Source: Caulochytrium protostelioides (taxonomy: Eukaryota; Chytridiomycota; Caulochytriomycetes; Caulochytriales; Caulochytriaceae). Taken from it: 43,453 bases of DNA. The translations under genes and the position numbers were made by a program. The stretch is from positions 1 through 43,453 of the forward strand of contig ML014268.1 in assembly GCA_003615045.1 (NCBI GenBank), read 5' to 3'. The notes under the pieces are model-generated. The model was not told the origin of the DNA. It did no database searches and saw only the letters and a program-made list of their open reading frames with translations. This document shows positions 19,654 to 29,551 of the stretch, one piece after another; the stretch's first letter is position 1; the number at the start of each line of letters is the position of its first letter.

Positions 19654-21642
19654 TCAGGAGGCGGCGGGCGCACGGCGATCGGAGGCGTGGGCAAAGACGC
19701 CGAGCGGCTCGCCGAGCCGCGTGCGCCGAGCCCGGATCGTCCGCGCGCGGTCCTTGAGCTGGACCTGGTCGCGGCTGCGCAGCGCGTCCGGGAAGTGGAG
19801 CAGGATCTGGATCCAGCTCGTGCCGTAGAGGCGCATGCCTTCCTCGAGGCAGCGGTCCTCCTCGGCCGTGAAGCGGCGCTTGGTGGCCGTCCGCTTCACG
19901 AGCGCCGCGGGCGTCCATCCCGCGGGGACGGGCGGCACGCCCTCGGCTGCCATCGCGGCGCGTGCGCGCGCATTCGTCCGGTGCGTCTCGCCGTCCTGCG
20001 CCGCGTCCCGCGGCCGGAACACGCCGAGGTCCGCGCGCACCACGGGGACCGCCATCGGCACCGCGAACTGCGTCCGCTCGGCCCGCATCAGCGCGACCGC
20101 GTCCACGCGCACGTCCGTCGGCGGCGCGCAGTAGAACGCGCCAACGGGGTCCTGCGACTGCAGGTGCCGCTCGGGCGGCTGCTTGGAGCGGCTCGGGCTG
20201 TGGGCAGCGCCCGGGCCGCCGGGGGAGCGGGGGCTGGCGGCGGGCGCGGGCGCGGGACGGGGCGGCGAGCACGGCTCGTAGGGCCGCGGCGTCACCCACG
20301 CGTACCACGGCCGGCCGGCATGGAACGTGACGGGCCGGGTGACCGCGTCGGCGTCGCTGCGCCGCGCGGGCAGTCGCGGTTGTGCGTCCTCCAGGCTGCG
20401 GCGCGCATGCCGCGTCAGCGCTTCGTAGAGCGTGTGCAGCATCTTGCCCACGGCGTAGCGCGACGCGAGCCACGCTGCAACGGCGGCGTCGTCGACGGCG
20501 GCGGCGGCGTTGTCGGTGTGGCCGTGGGCATCGTCCGCCGTGCCGCGCCCCTCGGAGGCCGGACGGAACCCAGCAGCGACGCGGATGCCGGCGCCGTGCA
20601 AGCGCTCGGCCATGGGCGTGCCAGGATCGCGGGCCAGGTCTGGGTGGTCGACAAAGACGGCGCGGACCTGGTGCCGCGTGAGGCCGCCGCCGCCCGCATG
20701 GTAGTAGCACATGATGTAGAGCGTGAGCAGCGTCGTCCACACGTCGGCGGCGGCCTCGCTCGTCAGCGGGAGCGCGTCATGCGCGAGCTGCACGGCCAGC
20801 CGCACGGCCAGCAGCAGCTTGCCCATGCGCTTGGAGTTGAGCGGCGGCGCTTGGGTGGGGATGTGCTGCGGCCGCTCCGCGACGTCGCGCTTCCACAGCT
20901 GCCAGATCTGCTCGGTGACCTCGTTCGTAAACAGCAGCTGCGCGACCCGCAGGTTGACGAGCAGCGGGTGGAGCGGGCCGCCGGCGCCGGAGCGCGGGTC
21001 GGCCGCCTCGCCGGCCGCGCGCGTCGCGGGCGCCACCGCCTGCAGCAGCCCGGCCAGCATGGGATAAAAGTGCCGTCGCTGCGTGACATCGCGGAGCAGC
21101 AGGAGGTAGTTCTCTAGGTGCGACGCGTCGTACCGGGCCGCGCTGCCGAGGTCGGTGGGGTGGCCGTCGGGGTCGGTGGCGAAGCCGAGCGGGTCCGTCG
21201 CGCCAGCGTCCTCGGCCGCGGCCGCGGCCGCGGCCGCGGCGACCGGCGGGAACAGCGACGGCGCGACGACCATCTCGCGGACGTCCTCGACGACGGCGAG
21301 CTCGAATGCGCGGCGCTGCGCGGGCGTCACGGGGACGGCGGTCTGCTGCGGCGTCGGCACGAGCGGCCGCAGCGCGCGCGGCACCGGCACCACGGGCCGC
21401 GCGATGCCGAGGTCCCCGAGCGCGAGGTACGCCCCGACCACGAACGGGCCGGTCTGCACGGCGTTCGCCGGCTGCGCGAGCGTCACCAGCGCCGGGCGCG
21501 GCGCCGCGTCGTCGCCGTCGACGGCCATACTGTCGGCGTCACGGTCGTCACTCGCGTGGGTGGAGTCGGCGATCGCGGCGGCATCAGCGGCGGCGGCGGC
21601 GGCCGGCGGCGCCGTGGCCATAGAGGCGGTGTCGGAGTCCAT
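19654..21642 (-). CDS. TBF1: Tbf1-like telobox (Myb) DNA-binding protein
   Basis: From ATG 21642 (G at -3, G at +4) the protein has 662 residues; the frame runs further upstream only into low-complexity sequence. Near the C-terminus (about 588-645) lies a single Myb/SANT domain: RRFTAEEDRCLEEGMRLYG, SWIQILLHF, then RDQVQLKDRART, which matches the telobox of Tbf1 and TRF proteins. A long helical region (about 60-350), with segments such as LENYLLLLRDVTQRRHFYPM and NEVTEQIWQLWKRDV, fits a TRF-homology-type dimerisation domain. That part of the call rests on layout and hydrophobic pattern, not clear motifs. Fungal Tbf1 binds TTAGGG-like repeats at telomeres and in promoters, where it acts as a general regulatory factor. 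A member of the TRF/Taz1 group is the main alternative. The gene lies head to head with MRC1. Confidence 0.85.
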   Translation of the reverse strand: MDSDTASMATAPPAAAAAADAAAIADSTHASDDRDADSMAVDGDDAAPRPALVTLAQPANAVQTGPFVVGAYLALGDLGIARPVVPVPRALRPLVPTPQQTAVPVTPAQRRAFELAVVEDVREMVVAPSLFPPVAAAAAAAAAEDAGATDPLGFATDPDGHPTDLGSAARYDASHLENYLLLLRDVTQRRHFYPMLAGLLQAVAPATRAAGEAADPRSGAGGPLHPLLVNLRVAQLLFTNEVTEQIWQLWKRDVAERPQHIPTQAPPLNSKRMGKLLLAVRLAVQLAHDALPLTSEAAADVWTTLLTLYIMCYYHAGGGGLTRHQVRAVFVDHPDLARDPGTPMAERLHGAGIRVAAGFRPASEGRGTADDAHGHTDNAAAAVDDAAVAAWLASRYAVGKMLHTLYEALTRHARRSLEDAQPRLPARRSDADAVTRPVTFHAGRPWYAWVTPRPYEPCSPPRPAPAPAASPRSPGGPGAAHSPSRSKQPPERHLQSQDPVGAFYCAPPTDVRVDAVALMRAERTQFAVPMAVPVVRADLGVFRPRDAAQDGETHRTNARARAAMAAEGVPPVPAGWTPAALVKRTATKRRFTAEEDRCLEEGMRLYGTSWIQILLHFPDALRSRDQVQLKDRARTIRARRTRLGEPLGVFAHASDRRAPAAS

Positions 21643-22578
21643 GTCCGCGGAACAGAAACGCGTCGGACCGAAACACGGCGGTCGGCCAGTCGACGGGAAG
21701 GCGCGCCGGGGGTGCGAACGAACGCGGTGCGTCGGCCGCCACGGGACCCTTCCTCGCCTCGGCGTCGGGCTACGGCGGCGTCGGCGGCGTCGGCGTCGGC
21801 GTCGGCGTCGGCGAGCCCTGCGCCTGCCCGCGTGGGCCGAGCGGCATGGCTCGGCCGCTCCCACGGCCGATCGGCGCCGAAGGCGCTCTTGACGGCGCCG
21901 CCCACCGGCGGCCTCCGCGTCTGCAGCGACGTCCCGGCCACGCCTCGGTATCACGCCGGAAACGGCGGTGCTCGCTCCCGCCGACGCCGCTGCCGACGCC
22001 GCTGCCGACGCCGACGCCCTCCATTGCCCGACGTCCACCAACGCGCCGCCACGAGCGCCCGCGGGAAAGAAAGAAGGACCCGCCGGCGCGGCAACGCCAC
22101 ACCAGACCCGCGCTTGGAGCCGCTTGCCGGTCGCGGACAGGACCCCCGGTCCATCCACCCCCACGGAGCGTCGTCGGCCGGCCGCGGCGGGCTTGGCGGC
22201 GCCGTCCATGCGCCGGGTGGCCGCCCGGCACGGCTCGAGAGCCTCGGCTGCCACGAGCGCTCGCTGCGGTCGCGGCTATCGCTGAAGGCAGGTGGACGGC
22301 ACCCGCACCCCATGAGCGGCCGCCGCCCATGACGGCGACCCGAGCATGGGCTCCGGACGAGCGCAGCCGAAGGTTATAGGACGCAGCATCCCGCGCGGCG
22401 CCGTCGATCCTGCCTCGTATCCCGCAGGGGACCGTCCACGGCGCTTCGTCGAGCGTTCGCCCCGCAACAGCGCCTGCTGCTTCTCATCCGACGATCCGTC
22501 ACCCAGATTCGGCTCGATTGAGTCGTTCATACCCAGCGACGGTTCCGCGCTCGCCTTCACGTCGCCGCGCGATCCGCT

Positions 22579-22615
<37 letters not shown>

Positions 22616-22763
22616 TGCTGCTGCTGCTGCTGCTGCTGCTACTGCCGTCTTCTCGGCCGCATCGCTGGGCGCCGCAGCTAAGAGACCTGCTCCCGCCGCC
22701 GCTGCTGCTGCTGTTGTCGCTGCTGCTGCCGTCTGGTCCCCGACCCTCGGGCCAGTACTCCCG
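21643..22763. promoter_or_regulatory. Divergent upstream region of TBF1 and MRC1
   Basis: About 1.1 kb separates the two start codons, so promoters of both genes must lie here. It contains CGC/CTG triplet runs (22581-22640) close to MRC1, and several 6- to 9-base GC-rich repeats such as GGCGTCGGCGTC near 21777-21812. No TATA box is evident. The open frames here are low-complexity extensions of the two flanking genes or their antisense shadows. Confidence 0.5.
22581..22640. repeat. (CGC)n(CTG)n compound microsatellite
   Basis: About ten CGC/CCG triplets are followed by about ten CTG triplets, ending 124 bases before the MRC1 start codon and possibly inside its 5' leader. Confidence 0.85.
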
Positions 22764-25700
22764 ATGGCCGGGTCGGTCGCGGCACGCCGCGTGATTGCGG
22801 CAAGCGACGACGAGGACGCCGCCCCCGCTGCGGCTCCGGCCGCGCCGATCACGCACACCCCGCCGTTCGACGCCGCGACGCCGATGTCGGCGGTGGAGGC
22901 CAACCGCCCCACCGTGCTGGCGAGCCATGCCGATCTCCAGCATGACGACGACGACGACGACGACAATGAGGCCGATCATGGGCGGTCGCCCCAACGGCCC
23001 ATGTGGGCGACGGCATCGCCGTCGCATCCGCGCGGACCACGTGCGGCCGGAATGGCCGTGAACCCGCATCGCACGAGCGCTTCCAACAGCAGTGATGGGA
23101 GCAATGACGGCAGCGACCACGAGCGGGAGGATGCCACCATGCGTCGGCCGTCTGCGCCTTTGTCGGACTTGGCGTCCGATACCGAGGCAGCCGAGCCTTT
23201 GGTAAGTCGATGGGCGTCACCGCCATCGCCCATTGTCGGCGCTTAGCGAACGCTTCACTGGACCCACGGAGGCCGATCACTCACCGCCGTATGCTCTACG
23301 TTTTCGTAATTTTTCACCTGTCCTCATGCTCTCCATGTTCCCCATTCCCACTGGACAGGATGCACTGTCGTTGCAACGCGAAAGCGATCGGCTGATCCGC
23401 GAAACCCATTACGAGATCCCGAGCCTGCCGCCGACGATGACGCTCGATAAGTTCCTGGCGTCATTCCCCTTGCCCGGCGTGAGCGGCTCGGCCCAACCCT
23501 CCGCCGCGGCGACGCTCGCTGCAGCGATCACTCCCGCCACCGCGGCCGGCGCAGCCGCAGACTCGGCCGCCGACTCGGCGGCGTCCTCGCTCGCGCCGCT
23601 GGCCACGCTCGCGCCGCACACGGCCCCGCGGGACAATCTCACGCCGCTGCATCGCATGCGCGGCGGCCCACTGGCGCAGGCGGCGTCGGCGCTGACGACG
23701 CCCGCCATCAGTCTCATCGACCCGCTCGCGACGACGCCCGGCAGCCCGGGCGGCCCTGCGCGCCCGCACACCCGGATCGTCTCCGCGCTGCGCCACCAGC
23801 TGGCCCAGCAGGCCGGCGGCGCCGCCGCCCCTCCGGTCCCGCTCATGGCGCGCCTGCAGGCTCAGGCCAACAACCAGCGCGTGGCACGCGACCTCATGGC
23901 GCGTGCCCGCGCCGCCGTCCGCGCCGACAAAGGCAAGGCGCCCATGGCCGCCGCCACCGCCACCGCCGACGCCGGCGCCGATGCCGCTGTCGCCTTCGTC
24001 GACGACGACGACGTCGACGACGACGACGACCTCGTCGAGATCCTCGACCTGCAGCACGCCAACACCGCCTCGGGGCTCTCGCGCGGCGGCGTCGCCCCGC
24101 CGCGCCCCGGGGCGGCGCCCACAACGGCACCCGGGCTCGGCGCGCCGGCGCCCGAGCACATTCCCGCGATCCAGGGTGCGTTTTCGTTCCACCTGCCGGT
24201 GCATCTCACGCAAGCCACGGCGGCGCGGCAGCGGCAGCGCAACGCGGCTCTGCGCGCCGCGATGTCCGCGCAGGCCGAGTCGCGGCGCCACCGCGAAGCC
24301 GAGCAAGCGGCCGCCGAGGCCGCGGCGCGCGACGCGAAGCGGGCGACGCGCCGCGCCGAAAAGGAGACCGCCGCCGCGGCCGAGCGGGCGCGCCGCGCCG
24401 TCGAAGCGGCCGCCGCGGCCGAGGCCCTGGACGAGTCGGGCAGCGAAACCGAGCCGGGGCCCGCGATCCCGGCTGCCTCCGCGGCGCCCGACGCGCCGTC
24501 CCGCGCATCCTCCGGCTCGTCCGCGTCGCAGCAGCAGCTGAACGCTCTCAATGACCAGGCCTACCGCGAGCTCGAAAAGATCATGGCCGTCGGCGATGGC
24601 GACGGCCCTGAGAACCGCGCCTGGCCGGGTCCAGGGGAATCCGGGGACCTGTCGCAGGACCTCCACGCGGACGCCCATGCTGGGCGCGGCGCCGACGAGC
24701 CCGAGGACGAGGACAATCGTGGCGCCGACGACGACGAGGACGGGATTCCGCTGGCGCAGCCGTCGCCAGCCTCGAGCCCCAGGCTCGTGGACCCCAATGC
24801 AGACGGTTCGTCTTCGTCGCGCCGCGACTTTCACGATCGTCTGCCGCCGTGGACGCCGGCCTCGCCGCGGCCGCTGGACGCATCGGCGCCGTCGCGCGTC
24901 CCGCGCTCTGACGATGACGACGACAGCCGGGCCGGCCCCGAGGACGACGCGTCCCAAACGATGCAGTCGCAGACCATCCCGCCACCGACCGTGCCGTCGC
25001 CAACCCGGCCCAACGCCGTGGCCGACGCCGCAGCACGCGTCACACCAGCACCCCTTTTCGCGCTGTTCACTCAGGCGAAGACCAAGGCGGTGCCGCCGAC
25101 GGTGGCTGCCCCGCAGGCGCCCGCCGCGGCCGGCGCCGCCGCGGACGAGCCGACGGCATCGATGGCGAAACGGGGCGCGCCGGCGCCGCCCGTCGTGCTC
25201 CCGTCGTCCGCGTCGACCAAATGGCTACCAGACACGCAAGCGTCTCAGGGCGCTAACGATCCCTGGGGCGGTGCGCTGGATTTCCTGTCGGGCCAGTTTG
25301 CCGATGCCACACCGCCTCCGGCCGTGCCGTCGTTGTCGGCGGCGCCGCGGCCGCCCCCAGACGACGTGACGGACGCGATGGCCGTCGATGGGGCGGAAGG
25401 AGCGGTGGCGACGGCGGCGGCGGCCGATTCGGAGACGGAAGATGGGACGACGGCGCGTGGGCCGCGCGCACGCCGTCGCATCATGCTGACGGACAGCGAG
25501 GCCAGTGATTCCGACGCCGATGACGGTGACGCTTCCGACGACGCCGATGATGACTCTGACGGCGGCGACGAGCCCCCGTCGCCCTCGGCCGTCGAGGCTG
25601 CGGCGTCGCGCGTCAAGCCGAAAGCCAAGCACAACCCATTCTTAGAGACCGAAGCGCAGGAGTCTGACGAGGACGAGGGCGTGTTCGCTCGCAGGACGGG

Positions 25701-26526
25701 TCCCAGCGACGATGACGACGATTCGAGTGACGACGACGAAGCGCTCGTGTACTCGGGCGACGAAGACGTGGTCGAGAGTTTCGATGATATCATTCAGCTC
25801 GCCGCGAAGCAGGACCAGGTCGAGGGCGAGACGGCGCTCAAGCAGCTGATGCGCGACTTGACGACCGGCGAGCTCGGCCGGCGCCGGCGCGCCGATGACG
25901 ATGCCAAGGGGCTGTATGCGATGGACTCGGACGAAGAGAATGCTCTGCTGCGCGAGAAACTCATGCGCCGCCATTGGTTCACGCGGCGCGACGCAGTGTC
26001 GGAGATGTCGGCGCTCGAAGCCATCGCGACGCATCCGGAGACGGCGGCATTCGCCAAAGCGTTTGAGGCCGACCGCGTCGTCGAAGGTCAGCTCTCGGCG
26101 TCCGACTCGGACGCCGACGCCGGCGACGCCGCGGCGTCCGTCTCGATCCACGAGACGCGGGCGTCGCTGGCGGCGGCCTCGCGCCGGACCCGTGTCTCGC
26201 TCGGCCTCTCGGCGGTGGCCGCGAAGGTCACGACCCTGCGCGGCGTCGCTTCCGACGACGAGGACTCGGACGACACCGGCGCCGCAGACGACACGCGGGG
26301 ACGACCCGCGACGGTCGTCATGGCCGCTTCGCATCGTGTGGCTTTCGACGCGCACTCGGCGCTGCGATCGGTCGGCGCGCCGGTGCTCAATCTGCTCGAC
26401 GACGACGACGACGACGACGACGAACGCGCGACGGACCGTCCTCGTGCACCCATGGCTGCCCGTCGGAGTATCGATGCGGTACGCGGCCGCTCCAGGTCCC
26501 GCGCCGCGACCACGGCCCTGGCCCCG

Positions 26527-26568
<42 letters not shown>

Positions 26569-26853
26569 CCGTCCCTGCCAGCGGTCCTGCGCGACGTCGG
26601 CCCGACGCGCAAGCGCCGCACCCTGATGGACGTCTCGCCGACGCGCAAGGCGCGACTCAGCGCGTTCCTCAGCACGCCCGGGAAGTCTGCCGCGCAGATG
26701 AGCGGCCTGGCGAAGCCCCGCGCGACGGCGGGGTTCGGGAGCTTCCGCGTCGGCGGGCTCGCGACTGCGGCGCCGTCGCCCGCGCATGCCGCCACGGGCA
26801 CCGTCAAGCGCGCCAAGACGGGCGGTCCTGATCGCGCGGCCGGCAAGCGGTGA
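22764..26853 (+). CDS. MRC1: Mrc1/Claspin replication-checkpoint mediator (two exons)
   Basis: Two exons, 22764-23201 and 23359-26853, join in phase 0 across a 157-base intron with a perfect GTAAGT donor and CAG acceptor, giving 1310 residues. The joined sequence right after the splice (DALSLQRESDRLIRETHYEIPSLPPTMTLDKFL in two pieces of the same exon) matches the Claspin/Mrc1 block in which a serine/arginine-rich helix precedes a TLxxF turn. Residues about 905-1000 carry the Mrc1-type acidic core: HNPFLETEAQESDEDEG, then FDDIIQLAAKQDQVE and ALLREKLMRRHW. An SQ/TQ cluster of five sites lies at about 678-778, the expected targets of Mec1/ATR. Mrc1 travels with the replication fork, couples helicase and polymerase, and passes checkpoint signals to the effector kinase. 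The downstream frame alone begins only at a TTG inside the intron, which supports the upstream exon. Confidence 0.88.
23202..23358 (+). other. MRC1 intron
   Basis: Starts GTAAGTCG and ends CTGGACAG. It is visibly richer in A and T (for example TTTTCGTAATTTTTC) than the exons. Possible branch sites are seen near 23317-23340 (CTCATG, CTCCATG). Confidence 0.85.
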
Positions 26854-27592
26854 GCTGCCCGTCCCATCGTTCGCATCCTCTGACGCATGTAGTCAACGCC
26901 ATCACGGCTTTCATAGGGCATCCGGTCCATGCAGCCTTGAATGGCCGCTGCAGCGGCGGCGACGGGCCTGCCGCACCGAGCAAAAGGGCTGTGGACTGCG
27001 CCGATCATGCTCTCTTGGGCCCCCGTTCCGCACGCCGCACGCGCCTCGCAAGGCGCCGTGCTCAGCCGACGACAAACCCTCCGAACCCGTCTTGCCCGCA
27101 CGATCGCCGCAAGCCGCGCAAATCGGCCGCCGTATGGGTCACGCCGTCCATGTCACGGGTCCACGGCGTCGACCACAGCGGCGCGATCACGACGGCTCGA
27201 CGCGTCGCCTGACCACCCCCCTTTCCTTGTGGCGTGCGGCCTCATCGACGCGACCCGGACCGTCTCGGTGATCTGAGGCGCCGCTTCGCAGCGTGAGGAC
27301 CATTGGGACACGGTCGAGATGCGTTGTGGGCACGACTCGCGAAGCGTCTCCAGAGACCGTGTTGATACTACAGAACCACGGTGTCGCCTGGCCAGTCTAG
27401 CGGACCCGCCGATCGAAGCCTCAGACATGCCAGGCGATCATCGGACCGGAGCGCAGTCGCAGCGCGGTGCAGTGATAGCGATGCGGCATCGCGCGTTCTC
27501 GTGTCCTCGTGCTTCTCTGCGTTGACGATCACTTGTCGTTGCCCCCTGCTGACTCCCACTTCTCGATCACTTCTCGCTTGTCTTCTCTGAAA
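26854..27592. other. Spacer between MRC1 and the enoyl-CoA hydratase gene
   Basis: About 740 bases with no supported gene. The open frames have mixed codon use and no family resemblance. The last 90 bases (27505-27592) are T/C-rich, typical of the promoter-proximal leaders in this window. Confidence 0.5.
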
Positions 27593-28486
27593 ATGCCGAT
27601 GCTGCCGCTGCTGACGCCGCTGATGCGCCGCGGCGCGCTGGCGGTGGGCGCCCGCGCCGCGCCCCGCGCCGCACCGTTTCCGTATGCGGCGCGCCGCCAG
27701 CTGAGCACCGCGTTCACCAACATCCTCACGCGCGAGGATGGCGGCGTGGGCATCATCACGCTCAACCGCCCGAAGGCCCTGAACGCTCTCAGCACGCCCC
27801 TGATGACCGAGCTGAACGATGCGCTGGCGCAGTATGATCGCGACGACGGCATCATGGCGATTGTGCTGACGGGCAGCGAGAAGGCGTTCGCCGCGGGGGC
27901 CGACATCAAGGAAATGCGCGAGCTGACGTTCATGGAGTGTTACAAGAAGGAGTTCATTACCTCGTGGACGAAGGTCACCACGACGCGCAAGCCCGTCATC
28001 GCGGCCGTCAGCGGGTTCGCGCTCGGCGGGGGCTGCGAGCTTGCGATGATGTGCGACATCATCTACGCGAGCCACGATGCCAAGTTCGGTCAGCCCGAGA
28101 TCAACCTGGGCATCCTGCCAGGCGCGGGCGGCACACAGCGGCTGGTCCGCGCCGTCGGCAAGAGCAAGGCCATGGAGTTGTGCCTCACCGGCGACATGAT
28201 GACGGCACAGGAAGCTCTCGCGGGCGGGCTCGTGGCCAAGGTGGTGCCTGCGGGCGAGTCCACCGTTCTCGAAGAAGCCATCAAGACCGCCAAGAAAATC
28301 GCCAAGAAGAGCCTGCCCAGCGTGATGATGGTCAAGGAGTGTGTGAACAAGAGCTTCGAGCTCAGCCTTGCCGAGGGCCTGCACCTCGAACGCCGTTTCT
28401 TCCATGCCGCCTTCGCCACCCAGGACCAGAAGGAGGGCATGGGCGCTTTTGTAGAGAAGCGCAAGCCTAGCTGGACCCACGAGTAA
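27593..28486 (+). CDS. ECHS1: Mitochondrial short-chain enoyl-CoA hydratase
   Basis: The 297-residue protein is a full-length crotonase-fold enoyl-CoA hydratase, close to mammalian ECHS1 in length. The N-terminal 40 or so residues are rich in Arg, Ala and Leu without acids ([23 protein letters not shown], here split: [19 protein letters not shown]), ending near RRQLST, a good matrix-targeting presequence. The core shows [24 protein letters not shown] for the first oxyanion-hole loop, [12 protein letters not shown] with catalytic Glu149, and [20 protein letters not shown] with catalytic Glu169. The 20-residue spacing equals that of Glu144 and Glu164 in the rat enzyme. It adds water to 2-trans-enoyl-CoA in mitochondrial beta-oxidation and branched-chain amino-acid breakdown. 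The frame is open 28 codons upstream, but only to a CTG. Human-type substrate range is assumed, not shown. Confidence 0.95.
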   Translation: MPMLPLLTPLMRRGALAVGARAAPRAAPFPYAARRQLSTAFTNILTREDGGVGIITLNRPKALNALSTPLMTELNDALAQYDRDDGIMAIVLTGSEKAFAAGADIKEMRELTFMECYKKEFITSWTKVTTTRKPVIAAVSGFALGGGCELAMMCDIIYASHDAKFGQPEINLGILPGAGGTQRLVRAVGKSKAMELCLTGDMMTAQEALAGGLVAKVVPAGESTVLEEAIKTAKKIAKKSLPSVMMVKECVNKSFELSLAEGLHLERRFFHAAFATQDQKEGMGAFVEKRKPSWTHE

Positions 28487-29551
28487 GCGGGTCATGCTGA
28501 CCGACCGCTCGCCTTCTTTTGACCCCCACATATCCCAATATCAACGATCAACGATCAACTCAAGGCGTCGTCATGGTGTGGTTTTTCAAGCAGTGTTGAC
28601 GCGGGACCTGTTGGCTGGCGCCATGGGGACGACGTAATCGACAGCAGATGCTGCGCAACTGCGGCATCCGCACGCCGTCGGGCGCGGCGCAGCCTCGGGA
28701 CCTCCTCAAGCGCCCAATTTTGGTGCCACAGCACTCGACTTTTGCGTTTTTCTTGCGGCGGCGGTGGCGGCGGGAGAGCGCAAGAGCTCAGCATGCCCGC
28801 TGCGGCGGACGATCCAACCAGCCATCCCGAACGCCGCGGGGGTCCACGAGAAGGGACGGCGCGGCGCGGCGGCGCCGTCGCCGTCGCCGTCGCTGCTATC
28901 GCCATCGCCGTCGTCGCCATCATCCCCGGATGCTGAGCTCTGAGCGTCAGGGACGTTGGACGGACGGTGGTCCATGGACCAAGCGGGGGCGGACGGGCGG
29001 GAGCACGGACGAGCATGCGCCGCGGGCGGAGTCGGAGTGCATGACGCATAAGGTGCCGGGTCGGCGGCTCAAGGAGCTCGAGGACGGCGTGGAACAGGCG
29101 CCGTGCTGGGCGTCCGGAGCCGGGCCGACGCATGACCTCAGCCGGGCCTTAGCGAGGTGAGACCGCCGCGCCGGCTCGCTCTGGCGGTTGGGTGGCGACG
29201 AGCGACACCTCGCCCAGACGTGGACATCGGAAGGGGCCGAATGCTCAGCGCTGCGTGTGGACCTCTTGAGCCGTCCTGAACCTGTAGTGCGGGCGGATGA
29301 TCCTCCTATGAGACGGAGCGGACGCAGCGAGGAGAACGCAGCGACGGAAAGGCGCTCTCATGCTTCTCTATGAAGCCTTTCTATCTTGTCGTTGGCGTTT
29401 TCCCGACTCCGCTTTCCCGACCCTCCTGTCCCGCCGCTCATACCGCCACCGCGCAGAGCGACAGAGTTCCTGACGAGCGCCTCGACCACCAGGACCCCTT
29501 GCTGACCGTCTGCATTGAAGCCGCCCCCGCCGCATCGTCTCTGCCGGCACC
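28487..29551. other. Spacer between enoyl-CoA hydratase and Slm1-like genes
   Basis: About 1.06 kb. Just after the hydratase stop there is a less GC-rich part with a repeated ATCAACG unit (28541-28560), probably the 3' end region. At about 28874-28916 there is a CCGTCG/CCATCG hexamer run like the one at 1312-1347. The rest shows only shadow frames; the last 170 bases are C/T-rich. Confidence 0.5.

Noticed and set aside
19537-21117. Plus-strand open frame of 526 codons opposite the Tbf1-like gene
   Set aside because: Antisense shadow; the minus strand has the clear telobox Myb domain.
23461-24957. Minus-strand open frame of 498 codons opposite MRC1
   Set aside because: Antisense shadow of alanine-rich coding sequence, no conserved motif.
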